A stretch of DNA of 64,000 bases from Zerene cesonia (lineage: Eukaryota; Arthropoda; Insecta; Lepidoptera; Pieridae). The stretch lies in assembly GCF_012273895.1 (NCBI RefSeq), contig NC_052121.1, positions 8,705,624 through 8,769,623 on the forward strand, given 5' to 3'. Below are positions 47,589 through 59,857 of the stretch, piece by piece (the first letter of the stretch is position 1; the number at the start of each line of letters is the position of its first letter). The position numbers and the translations under genes are program-made. The notes under the pieces are model-generated. The model was not told the DNA's origin, did not search any database, and saw only the letters and a list, made by a program, of their open reading frames with translations.

Positions 47589-49269
47589 TGGCAGTCGTTG
47601 AAAATTCCGTTGTCCCGACGTGTCATTATCAATTCGGTTGATATTCGATATTTATGTGGATAAATGCAGTTTGGAAGGAATTTGTTATAGCAATGACTCT
47701 GCGTTAGATGTTCTAGAAAATACTAGAACGATGCTAGTTCAGAATTCCGCTATTTGACTGTTACATCAGCAATTTGTTCATACTTGTACTATCGCTATAC
47801 AACTAATCAATGCCATTTTTCTAACGACATCTTTCTCGAATTTGGGAAAATATGATAGAAGGATGTCGGTTTTGTGATATATTCCGAAGCGGTTTCAGAC
47901 TTAGAAGAATGGTGCAAATTAATAGAAATGTGAAACAACACCTTTTCACACAGTTTGACAATTTTTAATATGCATGTTTGTTGTGAACTCAGTTTTTGAA
48001 ACAAAGAAGACGACAAGAAAGGAAATTTTTTATACCTTTCGAAATTTAGAATTGTTCGTTAAAAAAAACCTGGTGTATGACAACAAATGAACTTTTTAAC
48101 AGTTTAACCTAAATATATATAAATAGTACTGTGAAAGATTGAGCATAAAATTATCTAATTATTATAGATTCCATACGAATCTTCTCAAATCCAAAATATG
48201 TTCATAGATGCAATTAATTTATAGCTAGATCAATCAATACGTCTAAGCTTTAATCCATTATAATGACGCAATGTTATCAGAGCCCAACTGTCAGATTTTA
48301 ATCAATGGTGTTTTAAATATTTTGTCAATCCTGTTTTTAATGGCCGATAAAAAATATAAAAAAAAACTCGAACGGTGATGAACACTGCTACTTTTAATAC
48401 AAACAAATTAATGTAAAGAACGATTAAATTAAATAAATAAATCAGTAATTAAAACGTATCTAGCGTTTACAGTCCAAATGTAAATGAAGTCTTTCAAATA
48501 ATTTTTAGCTTGAAAGAAAACAATTAAAAAAAAATAACTGCAGTATATCTTGAATCGCCGATAGAAGAAAAACATGGTAACCTAGAAATAGACGAATCTC
48601 CCAGGTTTACACTAACGTGCTTTCTAACACTACCGCTTATAGATTGAAACGAACAAAAGATATTGCTCATTTTGATTTTCAAAATAAACACGTGAAATGT
48701 CTCAATACACTGCCATTGTTAAATCGTAACACAATATCTTATCTTCAGAATCTTCATAAACGAGATGTAAAGGAAACATTGTTTCTATTAATTCTGTATA
48801 TTTAATGGCAAGTCCAGAGGTATAAAAAAAAATATCTTTCAAAGCGTATGCTTTTAGTAACTATTGTAATACGTACCAAAGATGGGTGCATGTTATATAT
48901 CTCATCTACTTTTACATAAAGGTTAAAATTGTAATAAATTTTTAATCTAGATATAGGGAAAAGCTTAATTGCATTTATTATCTGCACAAAGAAGACGTAG
49001 ACATGCTTGTTGCAAATGCAAAATGTGTAAAGTTATTTGGAAACGTGGCAGGTCCACATTAGACGTAAATTGTTTTTCACTTCAAACACTTTATACGATC
49101 ACTTTAGTGATTTAATTACACTTTACTGTAATACGTATGTAAAATTCTATGTACGATATATCATTGCGTTATTGTTATAAATGTATCATTACCGCATGGA
49201 TAGCCATAACTACTAGACTACAGAGGACCCAGATATATCCAAAATAAATTTGAATAATATTAATTGACG

Positions 49270-49303
49270 GATAACGGATATAACGGATGTCATATCCGTT
49301 ATC
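49270..49303. repeat. Perfect 12-bp hairpin
   Basis: GATAACGGATAT and ATATCCGTTATC are separated by a 10-base loop that itself repeats AACGGAT. Function unknown; too short for a microRNA precursor. Confidence 0.6.
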
Positions 49304-51380
49304 AATTTACAGCTTATTATTACTTCCTTATAATATAATCTCGATTAAACATATTGCATATGACTTTATTTCAATGTATTCTTTTATTGGTATCTTTATT
49401 AATTACTTGAGAAAGATATTACACAAAATAGACTATCAGGATTTTTCTTTTTGATTCCTGTTAACATCAAGGGTAAATATGATGGAACCGCATTCCATCT
49501 ACAGGAAACATTCTATGACGAGCTATAAACAAAACAATCTGCAGATGGATTCTGTTTTATCTATATAAGACTATTCTTATATCATTATTATGTCCCCTTA
49601 CTTTCTGTGCCTATAAATGCTGTCTGTTGTCGGTTCACCTTCATTAAAACAATATTTTAAGGCCTGAAACTATAAGTTATTATTCTGTCCAGTAACACGG
49701 AGTGTTGTTTGCACATGCTATGGTGGCTATTGACGTAACTGGTCTGGTTGGATGAGCCATGATGACCTTCTATTATTGAGAGTATTATAAAAAGTTCCAC
49801 AATACTATTTCAAGTCTAAGCCGAATCAGTATGCGGAAAATATATTAAAGACTATTATAAATAAATGTTCATTTTAGTATTAATTACTAGTCATTAGAGT
49901 TATTGTCAGAAAGAGTTGTGATTGAGAAAGTTTTATCACCTACATTACATAATGGCATACTTTTACAAAACGATGAATGTTAATTCTTGATTATTGTTGT
50001 ACCTATTACAAATTCTTTGTAACGTGGCTACCTATTTCTGAAATTCATTTTGTCTCGGTTCCGCAACTATTTCATTTTTTCGTTAGTCGAACAAACGAGT
50101 CGTACTACATAACGTTTTTTGGATTTTCCAAATTTCTATTTATTAAATATGTATTATTCTATGTGTTCCGAAACTATCGATACTTTTATCCAACATTCCA
50201 AGAAATTACGGAGTTTTATCCATCAGCAAACACGCTTTTTTCAGCATATACTGAAATCGACGTGGAGAAAATATAAGAAATGCTAGTTTTTTGATGAAAA
50301 TTGTTTTGCGGAAACATGGTTATGAATCGGACTATAGTCTGGTCAATAATAGCCTTTATATATATTTGCAGTAGATGAAATTAAATCGGCCTCTTATTCC
50401 GAAGTGTGTTAGGCTAACCGAATGAATACTCACAATTCTATATTGTAATTTTAATAGTATATTTTCTGCATCCAACAAAATTTTAATATATATCATGATA
50501 TATTGGCATCCAAGATTCTATTATTGAAAATATAATGTTAACGGTTATTAAAAAAGAAATATTGTTCGTCAAAGGTTTGTTATAAGAATGTTTTTATTGC
50601 AAATAAAATTCATATAAAGTAAGACGGTAGTATTATTTCATATATTATTTAAAGCCCAACTAATTAGGATGCTTTATTTTGATCTACGATTATTAAACAT
50701 ACTTCTGCAGATAGGTTATATGCTCAGAGTTCAAAAAAAATGACTCCATTTTTATTTAGGGTTTTGAAAACCATCCAGGGCTCAATTCAATTAACAAATA
50801 ATGGACATGGAATATCGGATGTATGTCTTTGAAAATTTCCTCCTATTTAGAGGATGTTTTTCATTTAATTCCCAGTATTCATCATCAACCTATATTTGTT
50901 TTGGGGTTATGGTCCTCGAGGTAGCAATAAATAATAATAATAAAAATTCTCTATTGTGCACAAAAAAATTACAAAACAATTTAGTACACATAAAGCACAG
51001 GAGGTTGAGGTACAAATGGCGGTCTTATCGCTATTGAGCGATTATGCCAGACAAAGCTTAGGAAAAACTATGTAAGTAAGAGAGTAGGCGTCGTTCAAAA
51101 CGGAATTTTCAGAACAAATAAATGAAATAAAAAAAAAAGAGACAAATACCTATAAAAATAGCATACATAAAATTCGTGACCAATTCATTTGGGTTTGTTC
51201 ATTCCGCTGGCGGCTTGAGAATAGGACAGTTGTACCAGGGATGTTCGTAAAAAAATTATTTATTTCATCCTGTTTGAAAAATTTTCAGATTATAATAATA
51301 TCACTATCTTGAAGCCACTTAAAATCAGCTGATTATACGAGCGACATCATTGTATATGCTATAGATAATTGATAGATATA

Positions 51381-51524
51381 TTGCTGCGCCCCGCGGTTTC
51401 ACCCGCGCAAGTCTGTAGGAATATCGGGATAAAAAAAAACCTTGCCTATGTTATTCGAGTTGTCTAGCCATCTACGTACAAAATTTCATTGCAATCGGTT
51501 CATAAGTTATAATATAAGTAGGAT
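51381..51524 (+). repeat. Interspersed repeat, family A copy 3 (shortened)
   Basis: Starts GCTGCGCCCCGCGGTTTCAC and ends AATATAAGTAGGAT. Compared with the other two copies it lacks the CATGAAAGAG..CATCCTTACA block. Confidence 0.85.
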
Positions 51525-51634
51525 AGGACCGATAGATTAAGCACGTTTATAGCACTCATCATGAAGAATTTAAAAAAGGCCGCTTCACCATATCGTCTAT
51601 TATAGTTTTTTTCATTAGAACTTTTTGTATGTGG

Positions 51635-51969
51635 TAGTCGAGCACGCTTCGGCACGAATTGGGTCAGCTCGCACCAGGGAAGTACCACACCCCCACAGAA
51701 GACCGGCGTGAAATAGCATTCTGCTGTGTTTCGTTCGGTGAGTGGGGGAGCCGGAGGCCCATATCCTTTTCCTTACCCTTCCCAGTCCTTTCCTTTATTC
51801 CTATCGCCAATCCATTCTTAATCCCTTCCCAAAAAGTCGGCAATCCATTTGTAGAGGCGTAAGGTCTGCAAAGGTCCTTTTGCCTCTACAAATGTTCATG
51901 GGCGGTGGTAGCGCTTACCATCAGGCGTCCCACCAGCTCCATTGCCGACTGTAACATAAAAAAAAAAAC
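51635..51969 (+). repeat. SINE/LINE-end repeat, family E copy 2 with A-tail
   Basis: Begins AGTCGAGCACGCTTCGGCAC, contains AGACCGGCGTGAAATAGC and GTGGGGGAGCCGGAGGCCC, and ends in ACATAAAAAAAAAA. The A-tail and 335-bp size fit a retroposed element; a very common lepidopteran repeat type. Confidence 0.85.
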
Positions 51970-52242
51970 TACTTTCATATGATCGAAAAGTTAATTACAA
52001 TGCCGGTCGAAGACAGGGCTCATTATTTATATCTTAGTATTTATTTTTATCTAGGTAAGTGCGAGTCGGGTGCGTTCATATGCATCTTTTTGGCCAGCCG
52101 AAGCCGCGCGGGTCAAGCAGTATGTAATTAATCAAGGTATCATCAGGAGTAGCCTGCGGATTATGGTCAGCGAGGGAAGCAGGGAACGGAAAGTAATATT
52201 TACGTACATTAGTTACCTATACGCTTAAATGTTTATCAACTA

Positions 52243-52560
52243 CTGGCTTTCCACCCGCGGCTTCGCCTGCGTGGAATTCGGTTATATCGCGCGACATGGT
52301 AAGGATTAGCCTATAGGTTTTCCCAAGGTCTGGACTATTTGTCAAAATTGCTTAAGTGGTTTAGGTGTGAAAGAATCTTACATGATTTAATATTTCAACC
52401 CCTTCTTAACTTTTTTTCGCAATAAAAAGTATCCTATGTCCTTTTCCAAGTTCAGTTCTATCATCATACCAATTTTCATCAAAAACAGTTCAGTGGTTTA
52501 GGCGTGAAAGCGTAATAGACAGACAGACAGACAGAGTTACTTTCGCATTTATAATATTAT
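52243..52560 (+). repeat. Interspersed repeat with (CAGA)n
   Basis: Starts ACTGGCTTTCCACCCGCGGC, contains ATACCAATTTTCATCAAAAA and CAGTTCAGTGGTTTAGGCGT, then an ACAG microsatellite and TTTCGCATTTATAATATTAT. It abuts family D copy 3 directly. Confidence 0.8.
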
Positions 52561-52741
52561 ACTAGCTGCACCCGGCAAACGCTGTTCTGCCTTACTCTTA
52601 TCATTTAGGGGTATGAAAAATAGATGTTGGCCGATTCTCATAGGTACCGGATAAGCACAAAAAATTTCATCAAGATCGGTCAAGCCGTTTCGGAGGAGTA
52701 TGGCAACGAAAACTGTGACACGAGAATTTTATATATTAGAT
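52561..52741 (+). repeat. Interspersed repeat, family D copy 3
   Basis: Runs from ACTAGCTGCACCCGGCAAAC to GTGACACGAGAATTTTATAT. The most intact of the three copies. Confidence 0.88.
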
Positions 52742-53622
52742 TTATTTATTTATTAATAATGAATTTCCAACAAAGGACACAGTTTACATTTTCGAAAAGC
52801 CTGCCACATTCATAGATTACTGCACCTTCAATTACACGAAATTACAACATTCACGTTAACGTCAAGTGTGATAGAAAAAAAAATAATATTAAAGAATTAA
52901 CAAAACAAAAACTTGGTGTGACGCATTAGTTAAAATTAAAATTACATAATACAAATTGAAAATTAATTACCAATTTACATATTAAGTAGGGATTATTTTG
53001 CACCTGCCGGGCATAATCCGATTCCTATTGTGGATATAACTATAACTTTTTAATTGCTTGAATATGATTAGGAAACATATGATGAGATTTGATATCTTTA
53101 ATGTGTTTAAGAAATGTATAGGAAAATGTATTTGACACGTAGATGACATATTATAATAAAACAAATAATAATCTAGATAATTTATTCAGCATCACTTAGT
53201 AATTGACAATTATGATGATAACATAACAGTGTTTATGGTTGCTAGATCTAATTGAAACAGTTTGATTTTAACAAATACATACAGTAAAAAAAACTTTAAA
53301 ATACGCTTTAATGACACGCTGTAAACTATACGTAAGTGTATTATTTAATCCTGTCGATACTTTAAATTATTTTATAGTTACCGATAATAATACAAAGTAT
53401 GAATTGATTCTGTCCGAGTGGATGAGTCAGTAGGTCAAAAACTAGTGTAGTGACATGCAAATAAACTTATTCTAAATGAGGACATAATCTTACAAACAAC
53501 ATAACATATCATACTACAACTGGGACGCTGATGATGATTAAACATTTTTCAGTACTTTGGATTAAATGATCAGATATAAATTAAAGTGAAAACAATTTCT
53601 ACCAAACCCATTAAACTGCGCA

Positions 53623-53788
53623 TTATACAATACCTATGAAATCCGCCACCCATCCAGTCCCACCATTATTCATAGTAGTAGTAAATATAACTTTTACATA
53701 ATTATCTGGGCTAGTATAGTCAGCGGGAGTTTCTTCACAAAACGTGGATACTATGTTTCCATTTCTATCAACTATACTTACATAATTT
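53623..53788 (-). CDS. Cubn: Cubilin-like protein, C-terminal CUB end (minus copy)
   Basis: 55 codons from the gap edge to a TAA at 53623-53625: NYVSIVDRNGNIVSTFCEET, then PADYTSPDNYVKVIFTTTMN and NGGTGWVADFIGIV. This is the last strand pattern of a CUB domain, with its conserved Cys and the G.GW.A.F finish, ending at the protein terminus. Upstream coding is lost in the gap at 53789. The last 43 codons are repeated on the plus strand at 59729-59857 with four third-position differences. Cubilin is a giant endocytic receptor used by insect nephrocytes (family knowledge). Confidence 0.75.
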
Positions 53789-54788
53789 NNNNNNNNNNNN
53801 NNNNNNNNNNNNNNNNNNNNNNNNNNNNNNNNNNNNNNNNNNNNNNNNNNNNNNNNNNNNNNNNNNNNNNNNNNNNNNNNNNNNNNNNNNNNNNNNNNNN
53901 NNNNNNNNNNNNNNNNNNNNNNNNNNNNNNNNNNNNNNNNNNNNNNNNNNNNNNNNNNNNNNNNNNNNNNNNNNNNNNNNNNNNNNNNNNNNNNNNNNNN
54001 NNNNNNNNNNNNNNNNNNNNNNNNNNNNNNNNNNNNNNNNNNNNNNNNNNNNNNNNNNNNNNNNNNNNNNNNNNNNNNNNNNNNNNNNNNNNNNNNNNNN
54101 NNNNNNNNNNNNNNNNNNNNNNNNNNNNNNNNNNNNNNNNNNNNNNNNNNNNNNNNNNNNNNNNNNNNNNNNNNNNNNNNNNNNNNNNNNNNNNNNNNNN
54201 NNNNNNNNNNNNNNNNNNNNNNNNNNNNNNNNNNNNNNNNNNNNNNNNNNNNNNNNNNNNNNNNNNNNNNNNNNNNNNNNNNNNNNNNNNNNNNNNNNNN
54301 NNNNNNNNNNNNNNNNNNNNNNNNNNNNNNNNNNNNNNNNNNNNNNNNNNNNNNNNNNNNNNNNNNNNNNNNNNNNNNNNNNNNNNNNNNNNNNNNNNNN
54401 NNNNNNNNNNNNNNNNNNNNNNNNNNNNNNNNNNNNNNNNNNNNNNNNNNNNNNNNNNNNNNNNNNNNNNNNNNNNNNNNNNNNNNNNNNNNNNNNNNNN
54501 NNNNNNNNNNNNNNNNNNNNNNNNNNNNNNNNNNNNNNNNNNNNNNNNNNNNNNNNNNNNNNNNNNNNNNNNNNNNNNNNNNNNNNNNNNNNNNNNNNNN
54601 NNNNNNNNNNNNNNNNNNNNNNNNNNNNNNNNNNNNNNNNNNNNNNNNNNNNNNNNNNNNNNNNNNNNNNNNNNNNNNNNNNNNNNNNNNNNNNNNNNNN
54701 NNNNNNNNNNNNNNNNNNNNNNNNNNNNNNNNNNNNNNNNNNNNNNNNNNNNNNNNNNNNNNNNNNNNNNNNNNNNNNNNNNNNNNNN
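53789..54788. other. Assembly gap (1000 N)
   Basis: Fixed-size gap within the minus-strand cubilin-like fragments. True length unknown, so the number of missing CUB domains is unknown. Confidence 0.99.
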
Positions 54789-56183
54789 TTCTCCATCAGT
54801 TGATAATCGAACTCCCATCAAATTACCAGACGATACTATTTCAGGAGGAAGAGTATGGCCACAATATGTGCCAATAACCAAACTATCAGGATTTATACCA
54901 TCTTTTATTTCAACAAAATCACAGTCACATTTACTTATACCGACAGCGGTTTGGTTAACTTCAGCACATGGCGACACATGGAACGAAGTAAAGCTGGCTT
55001 TTATCACATAATCTTTCGGTGCTCTTATTGACCAGTGACAATCTAAATAATTTTCATACACAACAGATCTTCCTATAAACGGAGATTTTAATGTAAATTG
55101 AGAATTAGGAACTAATGTTACAGATCCTCCACAGCCGACATTTTCAGAATAACTAAAAATTATTTGTGCTTGGAAGCCTTTATAACTGATGTAAGCATCT
55201 GATATGAATTGGACAACCGCTTGTCTGTTTTTGCTCTGTATTACTGTAGTTGAATTAATATGACCACATAACAAGGCAAGCTGCTTGTTATTATCTATTT
55301 TTGGACCGTCAAACACTGAAATATAATCATTAGCACAATTTTCATGATTTTCCAAGTCAATATATATGAATTTTACTACGACCACCTTATCAGTCGGAGC
55401 CTCAATCATCCACGTACAATTCATAAGATCATAATAAGTGTCTAATAAACCAGATTTTATCGTTGTGGGTTTCGTTATTATTCCTCCACAAGTGTAAATT
55501 GAATAGATGAGTTTAAACCCTTTTCTTTGACCAATTCTATCCGTTCGAAAATGTATGGTCACTTCGTCATAATTTTCTAAGAGTGGTGGCATATTCCTTC
55601 CACAATAAGTCTCAATTAAATAATTATAATCACTCTGTGCACGTATGGTCACATTATCATAACGACAATCAGGGTAAGTACCTTCAAGATCAAAGTCAAC
55701 AAACTTCACCCATAATTTGCTATTTGAAGAGACAATTTCATAATTACAGTCTAAAGATGGTCTATATCCGTCAGAATAACCCGGACTATATAGAACTTGT
55801 TCATCTTCGGTGGCTTCATAAGTTCCGCCGCAAATTGGAGACCACTGAGCGGAGAATCCATCAAGGTTTACAGTAGCATCTGAACGGAAAACAACTTTTA
55901 TTCTGTTTAAAGATGAATTATATACTGGAGGAATTTTACGTCCACATACTCTTGCAAGTTCACTATATGTTTCATTTTTCCAATCGTAAATAATGACAAC
56001 ATCCTTGGTGCAGTTATCTGTATCTTCGACAACAAAACGGTTTATAAATGACAACGATACTCTATAACCTATTTCAGCTCTAATGTCCCACACACATTCT
56101 TCATTTTCCTGATAATTTTTAGGATAATGGGGAGATGTAAACACATGATCGTAATTAGTCAGATACCCTCCACACTTATCACT
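54789..56183 (-). CDS. Cubn: Cubilin-like CUB array (four CUB domains, partial, minus)
   Basis: 465 uninterrupted codons with no stop and no intron. Four CUB domains start at CGGYLTNYDHVF, CGGTYEATEDEQ, CGGIITKPTTIK and CGGSVTLVPNSQ; the last is cut by the gap. Each has the CUB cysteine pattern and the acidic Ca-site style D..C..D.V/I (DTDNCTKDVVIIYD, YPDCRYDNVTI, HENCANDYISVFDG, KCDCDFVEIKDG). Numerous N-glycosylation sequons fit an extracellular receptor. A run of adjacent CUB domains with no other domain type is the hallmark of cubilin. It may be a continuation of the same gene as 53623-53788, or belong with the plus-strand fragments if the scaffold is misordered. Confidence 0.85.
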
Positions 56184-56184
56184 T

Positions 56185-57184
56185 NNNNNNNNNNNNNNNN
56201 NNNNNNNNNNNNNNNNNNNNNNNNNNNNNNNNNNNNNNNNNNNNNNNNNNNNNNNNNNNNNNNNNNNNNNNNNNNNNNNNNNNNNNNNNNNNNNNNNNNN
56301 NNNNNNNNNNNNNNNNNNNNNNNNNNNNNNNNNNNNNNNNNNNNNNNNNNNNNNNNNNNNNNNNNNNNNNNNNNNNNNNNNNNNNNNNNNNNNNNNNNNN
56401 NNNNNNNNNNNNNNNNNNNNNNNNNNNNNNNNNNNNNNNNNNNNNNNNNNNNNNNNNNNNNNNNNNNNNNNNNNNNNNNNNNNNNNNNNNNNNNNNNNNN
56501 NNNNNNNNNNNNNNNNNNNNNNNNNNNNNNNNNNNNNNNNNNNNNNNNNNNNNNNNNNNNNNNNNNNNNNNNNNNNNNNNNNNNNNNNNNNNNNNNNNNN
56601 NNNNNNNNNNNNNNNNNNNNNNNNNNNNNNNNNNNNNNNNNNNNNNNNNNNNNNNNNNNNNNNNNNNNNNNNNNNNNNNNNNNNNNNNNNNNNNNNNNNN
56701 NNNNNNNNNNNNNNNNNNNNNNNNNNNNNNNNNNNNNNNNNNNNNNNNNNNNNNNNNNNNNNNNNNNNNNNNNNNNNNNNNNNNNNNNNNNNNNNNNNNN
56801 NNNNNNNNNNNNNNNNNNNNNNNNNNNNNNNNNNNNNNNNNNNNNNNNNNNNNNNNNNNNNNNNNNNNNNNNNNNNNNNNNNNNNNNNNNNNNNNNNNNN
56901 NNNNNNNNNNNNNNNNNNNNNNNNNNNNNNNNNNNNNNNNNNNNNNNNNNNNNNNNNNNNNNNNNNNNNNNNNNNNNNNNNNNNNNNNNNNNNNNNNNNN
57001 NNNNNNNNNNNNNNNNNNNNNNNNNNNNNNNNNNNNNNNNNNNNNNNNNNNNNNNNNNNNNNNNNNNNNNNNNNNNNNNNNNNNNNNNNNNNNNNNNNNN
57101 NNNNNNNNNNNNNNNNNNNNNNNNNNNNNNNNNNNNNNNNNNNNNNNNNNNNNNNNNNNNNNNNNNNNNNNNNNNNNNNNNNNN
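56185..57184. other. Assembly gap (1000 N) at the strand switch
   Basis: Coding switches from minus to plus strand across this gap. Either it hides the 5' ends of two divergent cubilin-like genes or the two contigs were joined in the wrong orientation. Confidence 0.99.
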
Positions 57185-57185
57185 G

Positions 57186-58727
57186 TGTGACCAAGGATGG
57201 ACTACAAATGAGACAAGTATATCATGTCTCACGGATGTGAATGAATGTGATTCGAAGCAAGGGCCACGATGCTCTATTAATCCTCTAGTTGAGTGTATCA
57301 ATCTCCCTGGGTCATTCGTATGCGGGCATTGTCCTCCGGGTTACGAAGGAGATGGATTCGTTTGCCGCGACATTGATGAATGTCTAACACAGCCCAACGG
57401 CGGTTGCAGCTTGAGCCCGAGGGTATCGTGCTACAACACTCTCGGTTCGAGGGTCTGCGGTTCCTGTCCACTAGGATATCAAGGAGACGGTGTGATTTGT
57501 ACATGGACAGGTTCATGTCGTATCAACCGTGGTGGTTGTCACCCATCCGCTTTTTGTATAGAAGGTTCTGGATTCGGAGAACAAGGGGTGCGATGCATTT
57601 GTCCCAGAGATATGTCTGGCGATGGCATCGGGATACATGGATGCTATATTATTCCGACGGATAATAATACTGGTTGTGAAAGTAATCCGTGTGGCTCACA
57701 CGGCCAGTGCCACCCACTTCATGTTGGCTTCACCTGCGTTTGCTCTCCAGGCTATAGTGGTGTTTATTGTGATAGACAAACTGACTATTGTTCGGGTAAT
57801 CCGTGTTTAAACGGCGGCACGTGCAGACAGGATGGGAGAGCAACGAGGGGCTATCGTTGTGAATGTTTAGCGATGTTTGCAGGGGATTTGTGTCAACTCA
57901 GAACTGAACCTTGCGGAGGAGTGCTGGACGCTCAAGAAGGTAGTATAATATATCCCCTTACCAATACAACTTATAGGCATAATACACGATGTGCGTGGGT
58001 TATACATACGTCGTCAGACAAAGTTATTAATGTAACCTTTAGTAAATTTAATTTAGAGCAAAACGCAGAATGCCATTACGATTTCGTTCAAATTCATGAT
58101 GGTAGAAGTTCAGCTAGTCAATTGATAGGTAGATTCTGTGGAAATGATTTTCCAAAAGGCGGTAATATTATATCGAGTCACAACAATTTGTACTTTTGGT
58201 TTCGATCTGATCAAACTATAGCAGGGGAAGGTTTTGCTTTACACTGGACTAGCATAAAACCCCAATGTGGGGGCAATGTGAATGCGACTGTCCACGGGCA
58301 GATAAGCTCTCCGGGGTCCCCTGGCAAATATCCTCCAAATCGAGATTGTTATTGGCGGTTAGTAACTAAATTGGGTAAAAGGATACAATTGCATTTCTTT
58401 GAATTGGATTTAGAAGAACACGCAAACTGTAGTTATGATTATCTAGCAATTCACGACGGATTACACGAAGTAGACACGCTGATTAATAAATTTTGTAATT
58501 CATCGCAACCGGCACCTCTTCAGTCAACTGGTTCGGAAATGCTCATCCATTTTCATTCAGATGCCTACGGGAGCGGCAAAGGGTTCCAAATAACATACGC
58601 ACCAATTGACGGGGTCCCAGGTTGCGGTGGATTTTTCACATCAGAAAGGGGTGAAATATTTCCTCCACTGTACGATAATAAGTACCAAGATAATTTGCTA
58701 TGTGATTATAAGATACAAACAAGGGGC
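57186..58727 (+). CDS. Cubn: Cubilin-like EGF repeats and CUB1-3 (partial, plus)
   Basis: 514 uninterrupted codons. The order is the tail of one EGF, two Ca-binding EGFs (DVNECDSKQGPRCSINPLVE; DIDECLTQPNGGCSLSP), three further EGFs (SCRINRGGCHPSAFC; GCESNPCGSHGQCHPLHVGF; YCSGNPCLNGGTCRQDG), then CUB domains starting CGGVLDAQEGSI, CGGNVNATVHGQ and CGGFFTSERGEI, the last cut by the gap. EGF repeats followed directly by CUB domains is the diagnostic cubilin layout, corresponding to the last EGFs and CUB1-3. No intron interrupts 1.5 kb. Acts as an extracellular ligand-binding receptor with amnionless (family knowledge). Confidence 0.9.
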
Positions 58728-59727
58728 NNNNNNNNNNNNNNNNNNNNNNNNNNNNNNNNNNNNNNNNNNNNNNNNNNNNNNNNNNNNNNNNNNNNNNNNN
58801 NNNNNNNNNNNNNNNNNNNNNNNNNNNNNNNNNNNNNNNNNNNNNNNNNNNNNNNNNNNNNNNNNNNNNNNNNNNNNNNNNNNNNNNNNNNNNNNNNNNN
58901 NNNNNNNNNNNNNNNNNNNNNNNNNNNNNNNNNNNNNNNNNNNNNNNNNNNNNNNNNNNNNNNNNNNNNNNNNNNNNNNNNNNNNNNNNNNNNNNNNNNN
59001 NNNNNNNNNNNNNNNNNNNNNNNNNNNNNNNNNNNNNNNNNNNNNNNNNNNNNNNNNNNNNNNNNNNNNNNNNNNNNNNNNNNNNNNNNNNNNNNNNNNN
59101 NNNNNNNNNNNNNNNNNNNNNNNNNNNNNNNNNNNNNNNNNNNNNNNNNNNNNNNNNNNNNNNNNNNNNNNNNNNNNNNNNNNNNNNNNNNNNNNNNNNN
59201 NNNNNNNNNNNNNNNNNNNNNNNNNNNNNNNNNNNNNNNNNNNNNNNNNNNNNNNNNNNNNNNNNNNNNNNNNNNNNNNNNNNNNNNNNNNNNNNNNNNN
59301 NNNNNNNNNNNNNNNNNNNNNNNNNNNNNNNNNNNNNNNNNNNNNNNNNNNNNNNNNNNNNNNNNNNNNNNNNNNNNNNNNNNNNNNNNNNNNNNNNNNN
59401 NNNNNNNNNNNNNNNNNNNNNNNNNNNNNNNNNNNNNNNNNNNNNNNNNNNNNNNNNNNNNNNNNNNNNNNNNNNNNNNNNNNNNNNNNNNNNNNNNNNN
59501 NNNNNNNNNNNNNNNNNNNNNNNNNNNNNNNNNNNNNNNNNNNNNNNNNNNNNNNNNNNNNNNNNNNNNNNNNNNNNNNNNNNNNNNNNNNNNNNNNNNN
59601 NNNNNNNNNNNNNNNNNNNNNNNNNNNNNNNNNNNNNNNNNNNNNNNNNNNNNNNNNNNNNNNNNNNNNNNNNNNNNNNNNNNNNNNNNNNNNNNNNNNN
59701 NNNNNNNNNNNNNNNNNNNNNNNNNNN
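58728..59727. other. Assembly gap (1000 N)
   Basis: Fixed-size gap between CUB3 and the last CUB domain on the plus strand. In a full cubilin more than twenty CUB domains would lie here, several kilobases rather than 1 kb. Confidence 0.99.
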
Positions 59728-59857
59728 AGTATCCACGTTTTGTGAAGAAACTCCCGCTGACTATACTAGTCCAGATAATTATGTAAAAGTAATATTTACA
59801 ACTACTATGAATAATGGTGGGACTGGGTGGGTGGCGGATTTCATAGGTATTGTATAA
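59728..59857 (+). CDS. Cubn: Cubilin-like protein, C-terminal CUB end (plus copy)
   Basis: 43 codons, VSTFCEETPADYTSPDNYVK through GGTGWVADFIGIV, then TAA at 59855-59857. Protein sequence identical to the minus copy at 53623-53751. The four nucleotide differences are AGT/AGC, GTA/GTT, ACA/ACT and GGG/GGA, all synonymous. The sequence directly after the two stop codons is unlike (TATAAAGG versus TGCGCAG), so this is not a simple duplicated contig end. Confidence 0.75.

Larger units (their letters stand above)
47257..53622. other. Intergenic region between DCX-EMAP and the cubilin fragments
   Basis: About 6.4 kb. The first 90 bases after the DCX-EMAP stop are extremely GC-rich 3' UTR. Then come a diverged duplicate pair with heat-shock-like sites (47552-47643, 47687-47782), AT-rich sequence without similarity, a perfect hairpin (49270-49303) and a cluster of four repeats at 51381-52741. 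No coding exon is supported; ORFs such as 49977-50276 look like chance frames in AT-rich DNA. Confidence 0.65.

Noticed and set aside
49977..50276. 99-codon ORF rich in Phe and Tyr
   Set aside because: Composition is what random AT-rich DNA gives; no helix pattern or neighbour supports it.
53778..59786. Very long ORFs (over 1000 codons) spanning the N runs
   Set aside because: Frames through N are meaningless because gap lengths are placeholders. Only the sequenced parts were annotated.
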